64,000 bases of DNA from Torulaspora globosa (GCF_014133895.1 NC_050732.1:372001-436000); one strand, 5' to 3'; positions 47,134 through 58,047 are shown, counted from the stretch's first letter. Numbers and translations are program-made. Notes: generated by a model from the letters alone, not told the origin.

Positions 47134-48477
47134 ATGTCGGGATTGGGGTCTAAGGCCAAAGGTTCGAAGCCTGGGTATACGAATCCGGCGTTTAGGATGA
47201 TGGGTATACCAGCGTTGAGATTGCCTTCGCGAAACTGGATGATCTTCTGGTCGGTGGTAACGGCATCTGTCTCTGGTATAGCGTACGATAAATACAAGCA
47301 AAAGCAGATTAGGAGCCATTACAAAGCTGCAGTGAAGCCCCTGTCATCTGGGAGCTTGGATGTTAACAGAAAACCGAGAAAGATAACCGTTTTTATTGCA
47401 CCTCCACCAGGCGACTACCTGGATACGTCTTTGAAAGTGTGGAAAAGGTACGTTAAACCTATCCTGTACTATGCAGGTCTGGATTATGAGGTCATTGAGG
47501 AAGAGAAGCAGGGGTTTATACGGACGGAAGTTGCGAATAGGATCAGAGAGTTGAGAAGACAATTGAGACAAGCACAATCTCAGAACAGCAGTCAAGAGAA
47601 AGAGGAGCTGACTGCTGTGCAAGGTGGAGACGACGAGTTTAATGCAGAACTTGCCAAGCAATTTAAGAGCGACTTTGATTACAGGGATGTCATGGGCATA
47701 TTCTACAATGCGCAAAAACCAACCGTGGTTTACGAGGACGCCCTGAACCCGGACCCGTCCTTCGCCGGTGGCGTCATCTGTCTAGGCAGAGGAGCCTATA
47801 AAGAGTATATTACTGGGCTACACGAGGGTCTGCTGGGCCCATTGGATCCCCCAGAGGCTTCAACGGACCTGCCAGAGAACGAGAAAGCTGAGCAGGACAA
47901 GATCTCTAGTGAGCGAGATGGTCAAACAGCCAACGCTGAAACCAATGATGAACTAAACGGAGAGCAGGAGTCGGGCAGTGGTAAAAGTGAAGAAACTGAA
48001 GAGGACAAGAAAACCGGCAGTAATAATGCGCTGAAACCTTTTATCAGCCCAGACGAGTACTCTGACGTAGAATTTCCCGTGGAGCTAAGTGCAGCCCACA
48101 ATGATCCTTATATCAGGGATCCTGCCACGCAGGTTCCTTTCCTTTTCCACCAGGCAGTTCTTATGATTCCAGTTCCAAACTTGATCGGCTTCTTGAATAT
48201 TCCAGAGAGAATATACCGGTTTTACCAGAAAAGGTACTATGCCCAAGCGGTGAGTTCTGCTGTCGCAGACATGGTTAACCAGAAAGATATTAGACCTTTC
48301 GAACACCCGCAAGATCTGGCACTCGGTGAAGAGGAAGAAGACGACTGGCCTAAGAGTTGGATTAGAGAGGGAGAGAAACGAAAGAGCGAATGGACTAGAG
48401 AACTCAAGGATGATCCCAGAGTCATCGAGTACATTAGAGTTTACAATAAACCAAAGTCAGACTCACAGAGCGACTAA
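47134..48477 (+). CDS. TIM54: TIM22 complex subunit Tim54
   Basis: This 447-residue inner-membrane protein (478 in S. cerevisiae) is part of the carrier translocase TIM22 and supports Yme1 assembly. The start is ATG at 47134 (preceded by an in-frame GTG). Matching blocks are GYTNPAFRMMGIPALRLPSRNW and, after the single membrane span at about residues 35-52, KITVFIAPPPGDYLDTSLKVW. An acidic, glutamate-rich insert (about 245-310) and the conserved NLIGFLNIPERIYRFYQKRY segment follow. It marks the left edge of the four-gene inversion described in the findings. Confidence 0.93.
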   Translation: MSGLGSKAKGSKPGYTNPAFRMMGIPALRLPSRNWMIFWSVVTASVSGIAYDKYKQKQIRSHYKAAVKPLSSGSLDVNRKPRKITVFIAPPPGDYLDTSLKVWKRYVKPILYYAGLDYEVIEEEKQGFIRTEVANRIRELRRQLRQAQSQNSSQEKEELTAVQGGDDEFNAELAKQFKSDFDYRDVMGIFYNAQKPTVVYEDALNPDPSFAGGVICLGRGAYKEYITGLHEGLLGPLDPPEASTDLPENEKAEQDKISSERDGQTANAETNDELNGEQESGSGKSEETEEDKKTGSNNALKPFISPDEYSDVEFPVELSAAHNDPYIRDPATQVPFLFHQAVLMIPVPNLIGFLNIPERIYRFYQKRYYAQAVSSAVADMVNQKDIRPFEHPQDLALGEEEEDDWPKSWIREGEKRKSEWTRELKDDPRVIEYIRVYNKPKSDSQSD

Positions 48478-48828
48478 TCATCACCTGTACATAATGGCGG
48501 TCAGTAGCATTTTTTAATGTTTAGGTCGTGTAATTCTATTTTATTGTCAAGTTCAAGCGTTATGAAAAGGGCAAAAATGCAGAAATAGTAGAGATCGACT
48601 GCAATCTACCATTTCGACTATGATCAAGGCCTCCATAAGGTCTACTGCAAGGCATAGCTCACTCGTACTGTCTGAGACTATGTAGCGATATAACAATACT
48701 ATTAGTAACTATAACGCCAAAGTCGCTTGTAACGATTAAAGGCCATCGGTGTAACTTGTTAACGACCTTATCTCCATAAGCTGCCAAACCCCATTGAGCG
48801 TGTCGGTGGTTACCTTTCCAATTTCGCT
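48478..48828. other. Intergenic region TIM54-HSM3 (left inversion edge)
   Basis: About 350 bp with no supported gene or motif. By comparison with S. cerevisiae order it contains the left breakpoint of the HSM3-PEP8 inversion. Confidence 0.45.
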
Positions 48829-50274
48829 ATGTCTGATTCTCACTCAAAGGAGCCATCAGCTATTAGGCACATAATAGATGAGCTCAACGCAACGCTGGAA
48901 GCTGAAGTGCTGAATCCGTTGGTCAATGAACAACTAGAAAAATGTCTACTTAATTTGAGTTCAATCAATGTGCTGAAAGTGGATCCGAAACGATTGTTGG
49001 CCAACATCAAGCGCTTGCTCATCGCCTCCAGCGGTGATTCGAAACTAGACTACGACCTGTTATTGGAACTATTAAGCAAATTGATAGCGATAAGCTCTTT
49101 TGAAGACATTCTGACAGTCTTCTCCATTGAAGATCTTGCGACATCATTGAATAGTGGGATTCCTGCCCTGGTGAGAGCGGCCAACCAGGTAATTTCGAGG
49201 TCTTATCCCAAAGGTCTTTTTGCTAACTCGAAGATAGTTGACATATTGCTGGACCTATACTTCGATGAATCCCAAGAAATCTCCATTATTAATAGCATTG
49301 AACGGTCAATTTCAAACTTGTGCTCTGACGACCTGATCAGAAGGCGACTTATGATTAACAATTTCCCAAGACTGATGGCCGTTAGGAAAAAGTATAAACC
49401 GACATCTATGGCTAGATTGCTGGAAATTCTAAGCAGTCTCTGCAGCTACATGGATCACACCGAATTCAGTGAAAAGCTTTTTGTCATAAGACCAGAGGAA
49501 ATCTTACAATCATTAGAGATAGATATTGTGATGTTTATTCACATCCTGGTATACTATACAAAAGTTTTGGGAGAGGTTGATGTCATAGAAGTCGGTGGAC
49601 CATCACACAATTGGCTTCTCAGATATGTTCGAAGTATTGTTCCAACTTATGGTCAAATTTTTGCCCAACTTGAAGAGTACTCAGACGTGAAATACTTTGC
49701 TAGGTCATATCTGTTCAACTTCTTTCGAAAACTCTCTTATCTCGAAGATAGCTCTATTTTCAGGGAGCTGGACGATACTTACATCCACTTATCGCCTGCA
49801 AGCACATATTTGACTGATTTTTTGTCGTTCGTGAACCCAGCATATCTGTTTGAGTACCATCCGACTTTGATAACGAGATTTTCAGAATTGACACCTTCCA
49901 AGCTGGGGGTAATAAGGAACCTTGTAGCTGACCCAGCTTGCTTTGCGATGCTTAAAGATCACTTCACTGCTGAATCCATCTTAGCAATGCCATATATGGA
50001 ACAGATGGTTTTGCTCCAACGATTTTCCCAGTTTTCTCATTCCTCAGAATACCTTCTTCACGAGTTGCCTAAGGTTATGTCGAATCTAATATCTGCTGAG
50101 GACAGAAACATAACGGAGTCTGAAACGGTCGCTTTGCGTCGCGAATCCATCGAAAATCTCTTGAAATATGAGGACTCTGTTTGGCACATCTCTTTGAAAA
50201 ACGAATTGATCAAAATTCAAGGCGGTAGGCCAAGGAGCGAGCTTCACGCCGATATTGCATCCTCCTACATCTAG
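48829..50274 (+). CDS. HSM3: Proteasome regulatory-particle chaperone Hsm3
   Basis: This 481-residue all-helical protein (480 in S. cerevisiae) binds the C-terminus of Rpt1 and helps build the proteasome base; it was first found through a mismatch-repair phenotype. No catalytic motif is expected. ARM/HEAT-like repeats fill the length, with SISNLCSDDLIRRRLMINNFP and YFARSYLFNFFRKLSYLED resembling the family. Identification rests on length and neighbourhood (YBR272C next to the YBR271-273 series). Its strand is opposite to that expected from S. cerevisiae, consistent with the local inversion. Confidence 0.85.
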   Translation: MSDSHSKEPSAIRHIIDELNATLEAEVLNPLVNEQLEKCLLNLSSINVLKVDPKRLLANIKRLLIASSGDSKLDYDLLLELLSKLIAISSFEDILTVFSIEDLATSLNSGIPALVRAANQVISRSYPKGLFANSKIVDILLDLYFDESQEISIINSIERSISNLCSDDLIRRRLMINNFPRLMAVRKKYKPTSMARLLEILSSLCSYMDHTEFSEKLFVIRPEEILQSLEIDIVMFIHILVYYTKVLGEVDVIEVGGPSHNWLLRYVRSIVPTYGQIFAQLEEYSDVKYFARSYLFNFFRKLSYLEDSSIFRELDDTYIHLSPASTYLTDFLSFVNPAYLFEYHPTLITRFSELTPSKLGVIRNLVADPACFAMLKDHFTAESILAMPYMEQMVLLQRFSQFSHSSEYLLHELPKVMSNLISAEDRNITESETVALRRESIENLLKYEDSVWHISLKNELIKIQGGRPRSELHADIASSYI

Positions 50275-50373
50275 TTTCCGTTCCTGAACTGAGAAATGTG
50301 TCTATAATGTACTCTGAGTTCTAAATATACATGATCAACGCCTAGAAAGTAACCACAGCAAAACGCATCCGAA

Positions 50374-53300
50374 TCACAAATATAAGGATCCTGCAGAGAC
50401 GATATCTCTATGAATTAAATTTAGAACTGTTTCCATCTTTTCCTTCAGAGCGGCATTCCCAATAGTATTTGCTACGTCAACCAATTCCTTCACGAGTTCC
50501 TCTAATCTTTTGAACATCCTAATCAGGGAACCTTCATAGACGTCTGTCATTTTACAGATTTGAGTGAAGCTAGCACCTTTGCACCATTCATATACCACTT
50601 CCATAAGCTCATGTCTGAAACTTTCAATGTAATCCTTCTCGACCACCTCAATCTTGGAATCCTTCATTATTTTAGCAATTTTAGCTGCAGCCTCTCTCAT
50701 GGCTTTTAATGGCTCTGCTAGTTCTGGCTTGAGTCGTGGAGCTTCTTTACACCGTTCTTGGAAAGCAAAACAGGAAAGTAGGGCAGCAGCTTGATGTGGT
50801 GTCAATTCGTTGAAATTACCATTAAATATCAGTTCTGTTAGCAGTAATTCATCACCGGAAGAAATCTCACATGCCACTCTTCCCTTTAATTCAATAATGT
50901 CACTTTGAGTACAAAAACCGAGACGACGAAGGACTCTCTTGCGACGACGTAGATCATCAAGCTGGATAACAGCTTGAGACTCACTAATCTTATGCTTCAG
51001 CTCTTTGCATTCATCTTCTAAGGCGCGCTTCTTTCTGAAACTTTCATACAATTCCTTCAATCTAACAGATTGGGCTAGAGGGTTCGAATAGAGTTTGCTT
51101 TCTAAGACTTCAATTTTCCGCAAGAGCTTTGCGAAATCTTCATCCTCGATCTTCATGTTTTTTACAGGATCAATAAGTGGTATACCGTCAGGAAATCTGC
51201 GTGAGACCTCCTGAAGTGATTTGCCGACCACTTCTTTCTGGCCGCTTGCCCTTATGTCCTTTGGCATGAAGAGTCGCAGGTTTCCAATTCGGCGAATACA
51301 GTCTAGAGTAACTGGGATGATGGCACAAATGCTTTTTTCACCTTCATGAGCAGGACGTATACCCTCAGGAAATTTAGGATTGAATGGCTTGATCAAATTT
51401 ATAGGTGAATCAACGAACATGGTGTTAACCACAACATTAGCAATGTAAGACTCATGGTCAGTATACTCAGCGGTTGGATTGCGTTTGTTCATCCTCTTAG
51501 CAAAATCTACTACCACAGCCCAACCATAGTTATCCTTATTCTCAATTGCGATCTCTACCATCCGTCCCGGTTGCAGGAAACTCAAGATATTCGCAGGATG
51601 AGTAATGATGTGGCGAACGTCTTGATTGTAACCATCTAGAGTCTGTCTAACTTCGTAGTAATCTTTAACATTTTCTTCATCTTCAATTTCAATATCATCT
51701 GCCATTTTCTGAAGCTCCAGGAGTTTCTTTTCCATCCTTGGTACTGAAATCACATTTTGAAACTGATAAAACGAATTCTCGAGCATGAATTCGGGGGATA
51801 TACCCTCAACACGCATCAAGTTCAAAATCATATTGTAACCCAAATGGAAAGCCGAATCCAATCGATCTGCCTGCCCTTTAACCATCCCTTTGGCTACCTG
51901 TGGTTCCATTTTCTCATCGATCATCATGATAACAATACCACGATCATCGAGACCACGACGACCAGCACGACCAGACATCTGAATGTATTCACCACCTGAA
52001 ACCCAACGGAACTGCTGACCATCCCACTTCCTTACGGATGTGAAAACAACAGTCTTGGCCGGCATGTTTAGACCGATAGAGAATGTCTCAGTTGCAAACA
52101 ATACTTTCAAAAACCCTTCCTGGAATAAAATTTCGATAACTTCCTTTAGAATAGGCAGTAGACCCGAGTGGTGAATACCGATACCTCTTCTCAAGAGTGG
52201 CAGAATGTGTTTGATCTGTGGCAGCTCTCTATCAACCTCTGGCAGTAATGCGATCGCATTATTAAAGATCTTGGTTAAAGCATCTTTCTCTTCATCGGAA
52301 TTGAAATCCAGCTTGGACATCTTTAGTGCAAGTTCTTCACAATCACGCTTACTGAATGAGAACACAATAACGGGATTGTACTTTCTCTTCCAGATCATCT
52401 TTACAATTTTGTAAATATCACCTTTTGCATCACCTTTGGCTGCTCCTCCCTTGTATGTTTGGCCCTTTTTACCCTTGCTATCGGCTGAATTAGGATCATC
52501 CCCAGACTGGTTGCTAATCGAGGTCATTGCCTTCTGGAAATTCTCTTCTCTGAATGTGCTCTTTTCGTCGACAACCAGATATATTCCTTCACCGTGTGCT
52601 GGGAATAAATAGTGCTGAAGCGGCGTAGGACGGAAATCGGTGTAGACAATGTGGCACGGCTGTACGTGGATCTTACAAATCCACTCAGCAAACTCCATAG
52701 CATTAGGTATGGTGGCCGACAAGAAAACGTAATGAACCTTGTCCGGCAGCAAAATGATCGTTTCCTCCCACACAACGCCACGCTCCTTGTCTCTCATGTA
52801 ATGCACTTCATCAAACACCACCCAGGCAACCTCCCTCATCACCTCGCTACCTCTATACAACATGCTCCTCAAAATTTCGGTCGTCATGACCAAACACCCG
52901 GCATCGGGATTGATTGTAATGTCACCTGTCATAAGTCCCACATCTCCAAACTCCGCCAGCAATTCTCTGTACTTTTGGTTCGACAACGCCTTGATAGGCG
53001 ACGTGTAGATAACCCTTTGCTTGTCCCTCAACGATTGGGCTATCGCGTATTCGGCAACTACCGTCTTACCAGCCGAGGTGTGGGCCGAAACCAGCACCGA
53101 CTCCCCCCTATCAATGCAGGAAATGGCTGTATCCTGGAAAGGATCAAGCGTGAAGGGATACGTGCGCGCCTCGTTTTTCCTTCTATGTTCACCGATAGGC
53201 TTGTAATCAAAATTGGGCGGCAGTGCCACCTGATGGCGCACTTGATGCGACAGCTTAACTTTCCCATCACTCTCCACTTGTGTTGTAGCGGCATTCATCA

Positions 53301-53586
53301 ACCCAGCCGACGCATCAACCTCTCTGGACGCCTCCTGTTCAAAAGCATCAGTAACCACTGGTACAACCGTCGATTTCCTCTTTTTTTCATCCACTAACTT
53401 ACTCTCTTGCTTTTTCCTCTTAGTTTCAGGCTCCTCCGGCACACTGCCATCCGTTTTGACATCCTCCAGCTGGTGTTTTCTGCCATTTTGTTCCGGCACA
53501 GGCGAGTTTTCCACTCCTTCGGCTGCAATCTCGGGGATTACCGCTGGCTGTTCATCAAACACATCAAACAGGTCATCTCCAGACAT
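50374..53586 (-). CDS. MTR4: TRAMP-complex and exosome RNA helicase Mtr4
   Basis: This 1070-residue Ski2-like DEVH helicase (1073 in S. cerevisiae) feeds RNA to the nuclear exosome and is part of TRAMP; it is needed for 5.8S rRNA maturation. Walker A is AHTSAGKT (168-175) and the DEVH box is at 259-262. SATIPN and the [15 protein letters not shown] motif VI are intact. The arch (KOW) insertion occupies roughly residues 610-850 and is the least conserved part. The helical bundle ends GSLYL exactly as in the orthologue. The gene is the most conserved in the window. Its promoter has PAC and RRPE motifs. Confidence 0.97.
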   Translation of the reverse strand: MSGDDLFDVFDEQPAVIPEIAAEGVENSPVPEQNGRKHQLEDVKTDGSVPEEPETKRKKQESKLVDEKKRKSTVVPVVTDAFEQEASREVDASAGLMNAATTQVESDGKVKLSHQVRHQVALPPNFDYKPIGEHRRKNEARTYPFTLDPFQDTAISCIDRGESVLVSAHTSAGKTVVAEYAIAQSLRDKQRVIYTSPIKALSNQKYRELLAEFGDVGLMTGDITINPDAGCLVMTTEILRSMLYRGSEVMREVAWVVFDEVHYMRDKERGVVWEETIILLPDKVHYVFLSATIPNAMEFAEWICKIHVQPCHIVYTDFRPTPLQHYLFPAHGEGIYLVVDEKSTFREENFQKAMTSISNQSGDDPNSADSKGKKGQTYKGGAAKGDAKGDIYKIVKMIWKRKYNPVIVFSFSKRDCEELALKMSKLDFNSDEEKDALTKIFNNAIALLPEVDRELPQIKHILPLLRRGIGIHHSGLLPILKEVIEILFQEGFLKVLFATETFSIGLNMPAKTVVFTSVRKWDGQQFRWVSGGEYIQMSGRAGRRGLDDRGIVIMMIDEKMEPQVAKGMVKGQADRLDSAFHLGYNMILNLMRVEGISPEFMLENSFYQFQNVISVPRMEKKLLELQKMADDIEIEDEENVKDYYEVRQTLDGYNQDVRHIITHPANILSFLQPGRMVEIAIENKDNYGWAVVVDFAKRMNKRNPTAEYTDHESYIANVVVNTMFVDSPINLIKPFNPKFPEGIRPAHEGEKSICAIIPVTLDCIRRIGNLRLFMPKDIRASGQKEVVGKSLQEVSRRFPDGIPLIDPVKNMKIEDEDFAKLLRKIEVLESKLYSNPLAQSVRLKELYESFRKKRALEDECKELKHKISESQAVIQLDDLRRRKRVLRRLGFCTQSDIIELKGRVACEISSGDELLLTELIFNGNFNELTPHQAAALLSCFAFQERCKEAPRLKPELAEPLKAMREAAAKIAKIMKDSKIEVVEKDYIESFRHELMEVVYEWCKGASFTQICKMTDVYEGSLIRMFKRLEELVKELVDVANTIGNAALKEKMETVLNLIHRDIVSAGSLYL

Positions 53587-53674
53587 ATTTCAGCGCCACA
53601 GCAGATGAAGTATCTGCTATCTAAGCCGTAAATGCCTAACTTCACCAACTTGTACTAGTTGAAGTAACTACAAG

Positions 53675-53717
53675 CTCATCGCGATGCCCAAGGTGAAAAA
53701 TCGCTATACAAAATTTT
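53675..53717 (-). promoter_or_regulatory. MTR4: PAC and RRPE motifs upstream of MTR4
   Basis: CTCATCGC (53675-53682) is a perfect PAC element GCGATGAG on the minus strand. AAAATTTT (53710-53717) is the RRPE core. They lie 89-131 bp upstream of the MTR4 ATG. Confidence 0.72.
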
Positions 53718-53841
53718 ATGTCAATCATCGAGCACGACTAAGACTAAATGATTAAATAACGTTAAATAGTCGATTGAAGCCATCAATTGGTCGGTTGAAG
53801 TGTCGCTGCGGTAGTGGGAATCGCCCTGGATGGCTTAGAGC

Positions 53842-56205
53842 TTAGACGTTGAGTTTTCCCGAAGATTCGAGGCTCAGAATGGTGTTCCATCGTTCGCGGT
53901 CGTATTCGCTCATAACGACGTCGGGATACTCTGTTGTCGAAGAGTTGCTTGGCTCGGTGGATGCTGAATGGCTGGTATTCTGGCCTTCGGGCAGCGGGTC
54001 GGTCCAGGTTGTGTTTATCGTAGGATCCTGCGCGAAGTTAGCAGCGCCAGTGCCATTGTGCAAGAAAAATAGGCCACTAGCGGTTCTCAGCCCATGATCT
54101 GCCGCCAGGCTGTTTCTGCGATCGTAGTTGGATCCACACATCGATTGGCCAGAGGCTGATTTGGTCGGAGAGTGATTGCTTTGCAGATTGTGAACATAGC
54201 TGAAATCGATGCTTCTACCTCTCACAAGGTCATGTTTGGAGGCCGCAAATAGGTCGCCTGTCGCGTCTGAGGCGATCGAATGGTTTATCACGGTGTCGGA
54301 GAGGTTTGAAAGGGACAGTTTTTTACCAATGCGTTTGAGTCTCTGGGATCTGGTAGGCGATGACTTACTTGATGAGTTGTACACGGCAGCTGAAGATGTT
54401 GGCAGGAAAAAGTTGCTTTGCGAATGCCGTCTTTGGTCCCCCGTGGCATTCAAGTACCTCTGCTGACTGGCGGCACTTATCACAGAGATCATAGATTTAG
54501 TAGGGGAATGGCGCGTGCTGGTCCTGATTATCTCTTTCGACAGATTACCCCCGATCGCGGAGGATGACTGGTCGTGCTTGAGACCATCTTCGATGATCTG
54601 CATCTCTTCCTCCTCATGCTCGTTTAAATCTCTGAAATATTCCTCCAGCGCACTTATTGTATCGAAGTCTTTCTGGTCTGTGCTGGTCTTGGTATCGAGG
54701 TTGGTTGGATAACTCTTGGAGGGGAAGCTAAAAGTTGATCCTGGCAGCTCGTCGTTCTGGCTTACCAAGCCAGGGGAGCTCAAGTCGAAAGCGGGCAGTA
54801 GGGCGTGGCGCTGGAGCTGATCAGCTCTCTCGAGGATTCTTTCCTTGTTCTCTCGCCACATATCCATTGTCACCAACTGAGGAAAGTCAAGATGCATGTT
54901 AAAATCTGTTGAACAGCCGCTGCTGTTGGCACCATGAGTGGCGGTTGGTATTCGGGGAATTTCGCCCAGATCGTTGGCCTCCAGAATGTCTGGACTGGAA
55001 TGCGTAGCATTCTGCAAATCGTTGTATTGAGATCCCTGCGCAAATGCCTGCTTATTTGAATTGACGGTCTCAGATAGCGGGGGAATTTCCATAACCCTCA
55101 AACATGGCGGTAATAGTGCACTGTTTATTCGCCCAATGGCGTCTCTTTCCAGTTCCAATGCTGGATCGGGTAGGATGGCGCTGTGTTGCATGTTCTGCTC
55201 TGCAGATGAATCTGTAACTTTCTCCTGCTTGTGTTGCCCTTCTGAAGATGACAAGATGACATTCAACACACTTTTCGAGAGGTCCGGTATCGTTGATAAT
55301 CTAGTCACGTAGCGGCCATTGATATTTTTATTGCTGGTCTCATCTCCAGCCGACTTCTTTCTGCTATCAAAGACTGATTGCAATTTGCGCGAACGCAGTC
55401 TTGATATGAGAGAACGGCTCGCACGGGGGCTTGAAGACCCAGATGATGATCTCAATCTGGACTTGATGCTGCTACCCTTTCGGGATACGCTGCTTACTGG
55501 TGATGCATCTTTGGAGGAAAAGCACTCAAGCTTGTGCTTCACTACCGAGGGAAATGAAATGTCGTCTGTTGAGCGGGACGCAGGTGTATCTTTCATTGTC
55601 CAGAGTTTCGAACCACATTGGCTTTGAATACTCTGAAAAATTTCCATGCTAGGCGTCAGGGTCTGGGACGAATTCTTCAGCGGCACAAATTTCCCATGTT
55701 GGGTGGCAGATTCGCTGCCCAGGTGTGAAATATCTTCTATCGAGGTCGCCTGAGCTTCTGTTCCAGTCCTTAATGAAGCGATGGCCATCCCATTGATAAA
55801 TAATGCAAATAATAACAACGCGTCTAAAGCAATAATCAAGTTCTGATGTAAATGTGTGTTTGGTGAGATTGCATGCTTTCTACCATTATCGAAGTGACAC
55901 ACGGCCGCCCCAAGGGTCACCAATTCAATGCAGATGCAGCTCAAGTGGCTCAAAGACAAGAAAGATGTCTTTCCTCTTCGCTTTGAGCATATGAGACACA
56001 GGGCAAAGAAACCCAAGCCGTGCAGTAGATTGGAACACGCCATAACTATGAATGTTGCTTTCTCTTGATGATACATTACGACCAGCGCAACACATAGGGA
56101 TCCGGCCGCCAGCGACAGAATTGAACCCAGATATTTTATCGATAATTGATCCAATTGCGAAGAGCCATTACTTCGATGCGTTGTTCGATTCGGTTCTCCA
56201 TCCAT
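53842..56205 (-). CDS. IRC8: Membrane protein Irc8 (bud-tip, function unknown)
   Basis: This 787-residue protein (822 in S. cerevisiae) has four predicted membrane helices in its first ~150 residues, at about 26-47, 52-72, 82-102 and 120-142. A long, serine-rich, probably phosphorylated cytoplasmic tail follows. It ends with the conserved-looking DRERWNTILSLESSGKLNV-type segment. The name comes from topology and from its position next to MTR4 and PEP8. S. cerevisiae Irc8 localises to the bud and affects Rad52 focus levels by an unknown route. S. cerevisiae has TDH1 between IRC8 and PEP8; here nothing lies between them. Confidence 0.78.
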   Translation of the reverse strand: MDGEPNRTTHRSNGSSQLDQLSIKYLGSILSLAAGSLCVALVVMYHQEKATFIVMACSNLLHGLGFFALCLICSKRRGKTSFLSLSHLSCICIELVTLGAAVCHFDNGRKHAISPNTHLHQNLIIALDALLLFALFINGMAIASLRTGTEAQATSIEDISHLGSESATQHGKFVPLKNSSQTLTPSMEIFQSIQSQCGSKLWTMKDTPASRSTDDISFPSVVKHKLECFSSKDASPVSSVSRKGSSIKSRLRSSSGSSSPRASRSLISRLRSRKLQSVFDSRKKSAGDETSNKNINGRYVTRLSTIPDLSKSVLNVILSSSEGQHKQEKVTDSSAEQNMQHSAILPDPALELERDAIGRINSALLPPCLRVMEIPPLSETVNSNKQAFAQGSQYNDLQNATHSSPDILEANDLGEIPRIPTATHGANSSGCSTDFNMHLDFPQLVTMDMWRENKERILERADQLQRHALLPAFDLSSPGLVSQNDELPGSTFSFPSKSYPTNLDTKTSTDQKDFDTISALEEYFRDLNEHEEEEMQIIEDGLKHDQSSSAIGGNLSKEIIRTSTRHSPTKSMISVISAASQQRYLNATGDQRRHSQSNFFLPTSSAAVYNSSSKSSPTRSQRLKRIGKKLSLSNLSDTVINHSIASDATGDLFAASKHDLVRGRSIDFSYVHNLQSNHSPTKSASGQSMCGSNYDRRNSLAADHGLRTASGLFFLHNGTGAANFAQDPTINTTWTDPLPEGQNTSHSASTEPSNSSTTEYPDVVMSEYDRERWNTILSLESSGKLNV

Positions 56206-56526
56206 AGCACCAGTTACGCTCTTAAAGTAAAAATTATCAATAATCTTGCTAACTCAGCACAACTAAACTCGAAAGTAGATTGAATGTCAAAATGTGCGAT
56301 TAGCACAATCAAAATTAAGAATATATCCCTTCAATACCTTGAAGTTTTGTCCTTCCAGTCGCAGACGCCGCCAAGCGATCTTTTATTTACCTGTTTCCGT
56401 AAGTGGAAAAATCTCAAATTTCAGCATCGAAATACAAACATAGTGTAACGAAGCGCTAGGAGAGAACGGCAACCTGAGATCTGGGCATACGATCGCATGA
56501 GGTATGTGGCACAGGTATACGTAACT
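56206..56526. other. Intergenic region PEP8-IRC8
   Basis: This 321-bp stretch is the IRC8 promoter and PEP8 3' end. S. cerevisiae has TDH1 in the corresponding place, but no remnant of a glyceraldehyde-3-phosphate dehydrogenase is visible here. Confidence 0.5.
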
Positions 56527-57600
56527 TTATCTCGTACGGAAAAGAACTATTTCAGATTGTTTAAAGTACCTTCTGCCATCTTCATCAACTATGACCAGGC
56601 TGAGGTAATTCTTGACATTGAAATAACTGCAGGTGACGTCCGGAGCCAGGTCGTAGCCACCAAGGAATAATCTTATGGGTATCGTTTCACCCTTAACGGG
56701 GCTACCGTCCATGATCTCATATCGTATAGCTGTGGAATCCACCAAGTAATTCGAAGGCTGCAGTCCGGAGGATTCTCTTGTTATCAGACTCAGTTCCATG
56801 TGTTTAATTTTCAGTCTCGATAGCAGGAAGTAGATTCTTCCGACTATAACTTCTTTCAGACTGTATTGAGATTTCGAGAACTCAAATTCAATGTGGAGAC
56901 AGTTTTCTATCCCGATGTCCAACTTGACGGGTTTGGGTTCCTTCCGCAGAAGCCCGCTCTGAGGCTTCCCATTCTTGTCCTGTTCCACGGGGTCTCTGCT
57001 ACTGGTTTCTTCGCTCGATTGCGCGCCACTGCTGCCTAAAATCGCAGCTGGCGGCTTAGAAGCGTCATTGTAGAGGTAGACCCAAAACTTCTTGGCCTTC
57101 GAGATGTCAGTGGTTTTCCTGGCTACGGTAACCTTGACATAATACGATACATCGACGTTCTTGCCCCTATATGACTCGTATCTCTTGGTCAAATCTTTGA
57201 ATATGAACGGGAAGCTTTGTGCATGTTGAAGCTCCCCCGGCGGACACAGATCGTAACTGAGACATATAAATTGTTCTACGGGCATCTTTTTAGCATCAGA
57301 GACACTCGGAGAAAGTCTTTTTCCAGAACTCCCGCTCCCGCTACCACCACCTTGGCTCTTGACCATGTCAATTGACCCAATGACCGCTACTTTAACACCT
57401 AGATGCTCGACCCGCTTTCCCTCTTTTACTCTCAGCGTTACCACACCACTCAGAGTCTCACCATCTTCATATAGCGGCAACCGATCCTTGAGACTCTTAG
57501 ATCCTGAACCAGCAGCATTGGCAATCTCAACGTGTTTTCGGGATTCTTCCCCATCAAACAGCACTTCAATATCAATCGGCGACTTAAAGAACAAACTCAT
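56527..57600 (-). CDS. PEP8: Retromer subunit Vps26/Pep8
   Basis: This 357-residue arrestin-fold protein (379 in S. cerevisiae) is the Vps26 subunit of retromer, which recycles the Vps10 receptor from endosome to Golgi. The start is the ATG at 57600 (MSLFFKSPIDIEVLFDG); 16 further open codons upstream lack an ATG. Family blocks are YEDGETLSGVVTLRV, YDLCPPGELQHAQSFPF, YESYRGKNVDVSYYVKVTV, IENCLHIEFEFSKSQYSLK and the C-terminal NYLSLVIVDEDGRRYFKQSE. A variable Ser/Gly insert and a Glu/Gln/Ser insert of about 30 residues interrupt it. It marks the right edge of the inversion. Confidence 0.95.
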   Translation of the reverse strand: MSLFFKSPIDIEVLFDGEESRKHVEIANAAGSGSKSLKDRLPLYEDGETLSGVVTLRVKEGKRVEHLGVKVAVIGSIDMVKSQGGGSGSGSSGKRLSPSVSDAKKMPVEQFICLSYDLCPPGELQHAQSFPFIFKDLTKRYESYRGKNVDVSYYVKVTVARKTTDISKAKKFWVYLYNDASKPPAAILGSSGAQSSEETSSRDPVEQDKNGKPQSGLLRKEPKPVKLDIGIENCLHIEFEFSKSQYSLKEVIVGRIYFLLSRLKIKHMELSLITRESSGLQPSNYLVDSTAIRYEIMDGSPVKGETIPIRLFLGGYDLAPDVTCSYFNVKNYLSLVIVDEDGRRYFKQSEIVLFRTR

Positions 57601-57804
57601 TATTCCCGAAACAGCGTAACAGCAACAGACGATATCGCAATACCGCACCGGGGGTCCCTATGGCTGCACTAGCGCGGGAAGCCTTAGCCACTTAGCCTTA
57701 AAGTACTAGCAGTTATAATGGCCCTTTGTGACGTACCTAATGACACTGCAACACGAACTTCCAGCATAAACAGTGTCGATGAAAGCTTTCCAGCCATTAG
57801 CACT

Positions 57805-57826
57805 CGTTAGACCACCGTTAGACCAC
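57805..57826. repeat. Two tandem copies of an 11-bp unit
   Basis: CGTTAGACCAC is repeated exactly twice without a spacer, followed by CG. The repeat lies in the region of the right inversion breakpoint. Confidence 0.7.
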
Positions 57827-58047
57827 CGATGGGCCTCCAAGGTGAACATCGAGAGCTGTAAGAACCACCCTGGTACCTCGTAGGGCGTTGCGGCGAAGCT
57901 TCTAGAGCTCTGGATGGGATATCACGCGATCATGAAGATAACCAGAAGCCTGACGCTTGGAAACCGCTTCCATGGTGTTGCAAGGACTTGGATGTCCCCT
58001 GGCCCAGATCTGGCACCGTTGATGAAGAGCTGGCTTCGATAGGTCGA

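Noticed and set aside
52612..53397. 261-codon open frame antisense to MTR4
   Set aside because: It lies entirely inside the strongly conserved MTR4 coding sequence and has no recognisable protein features.
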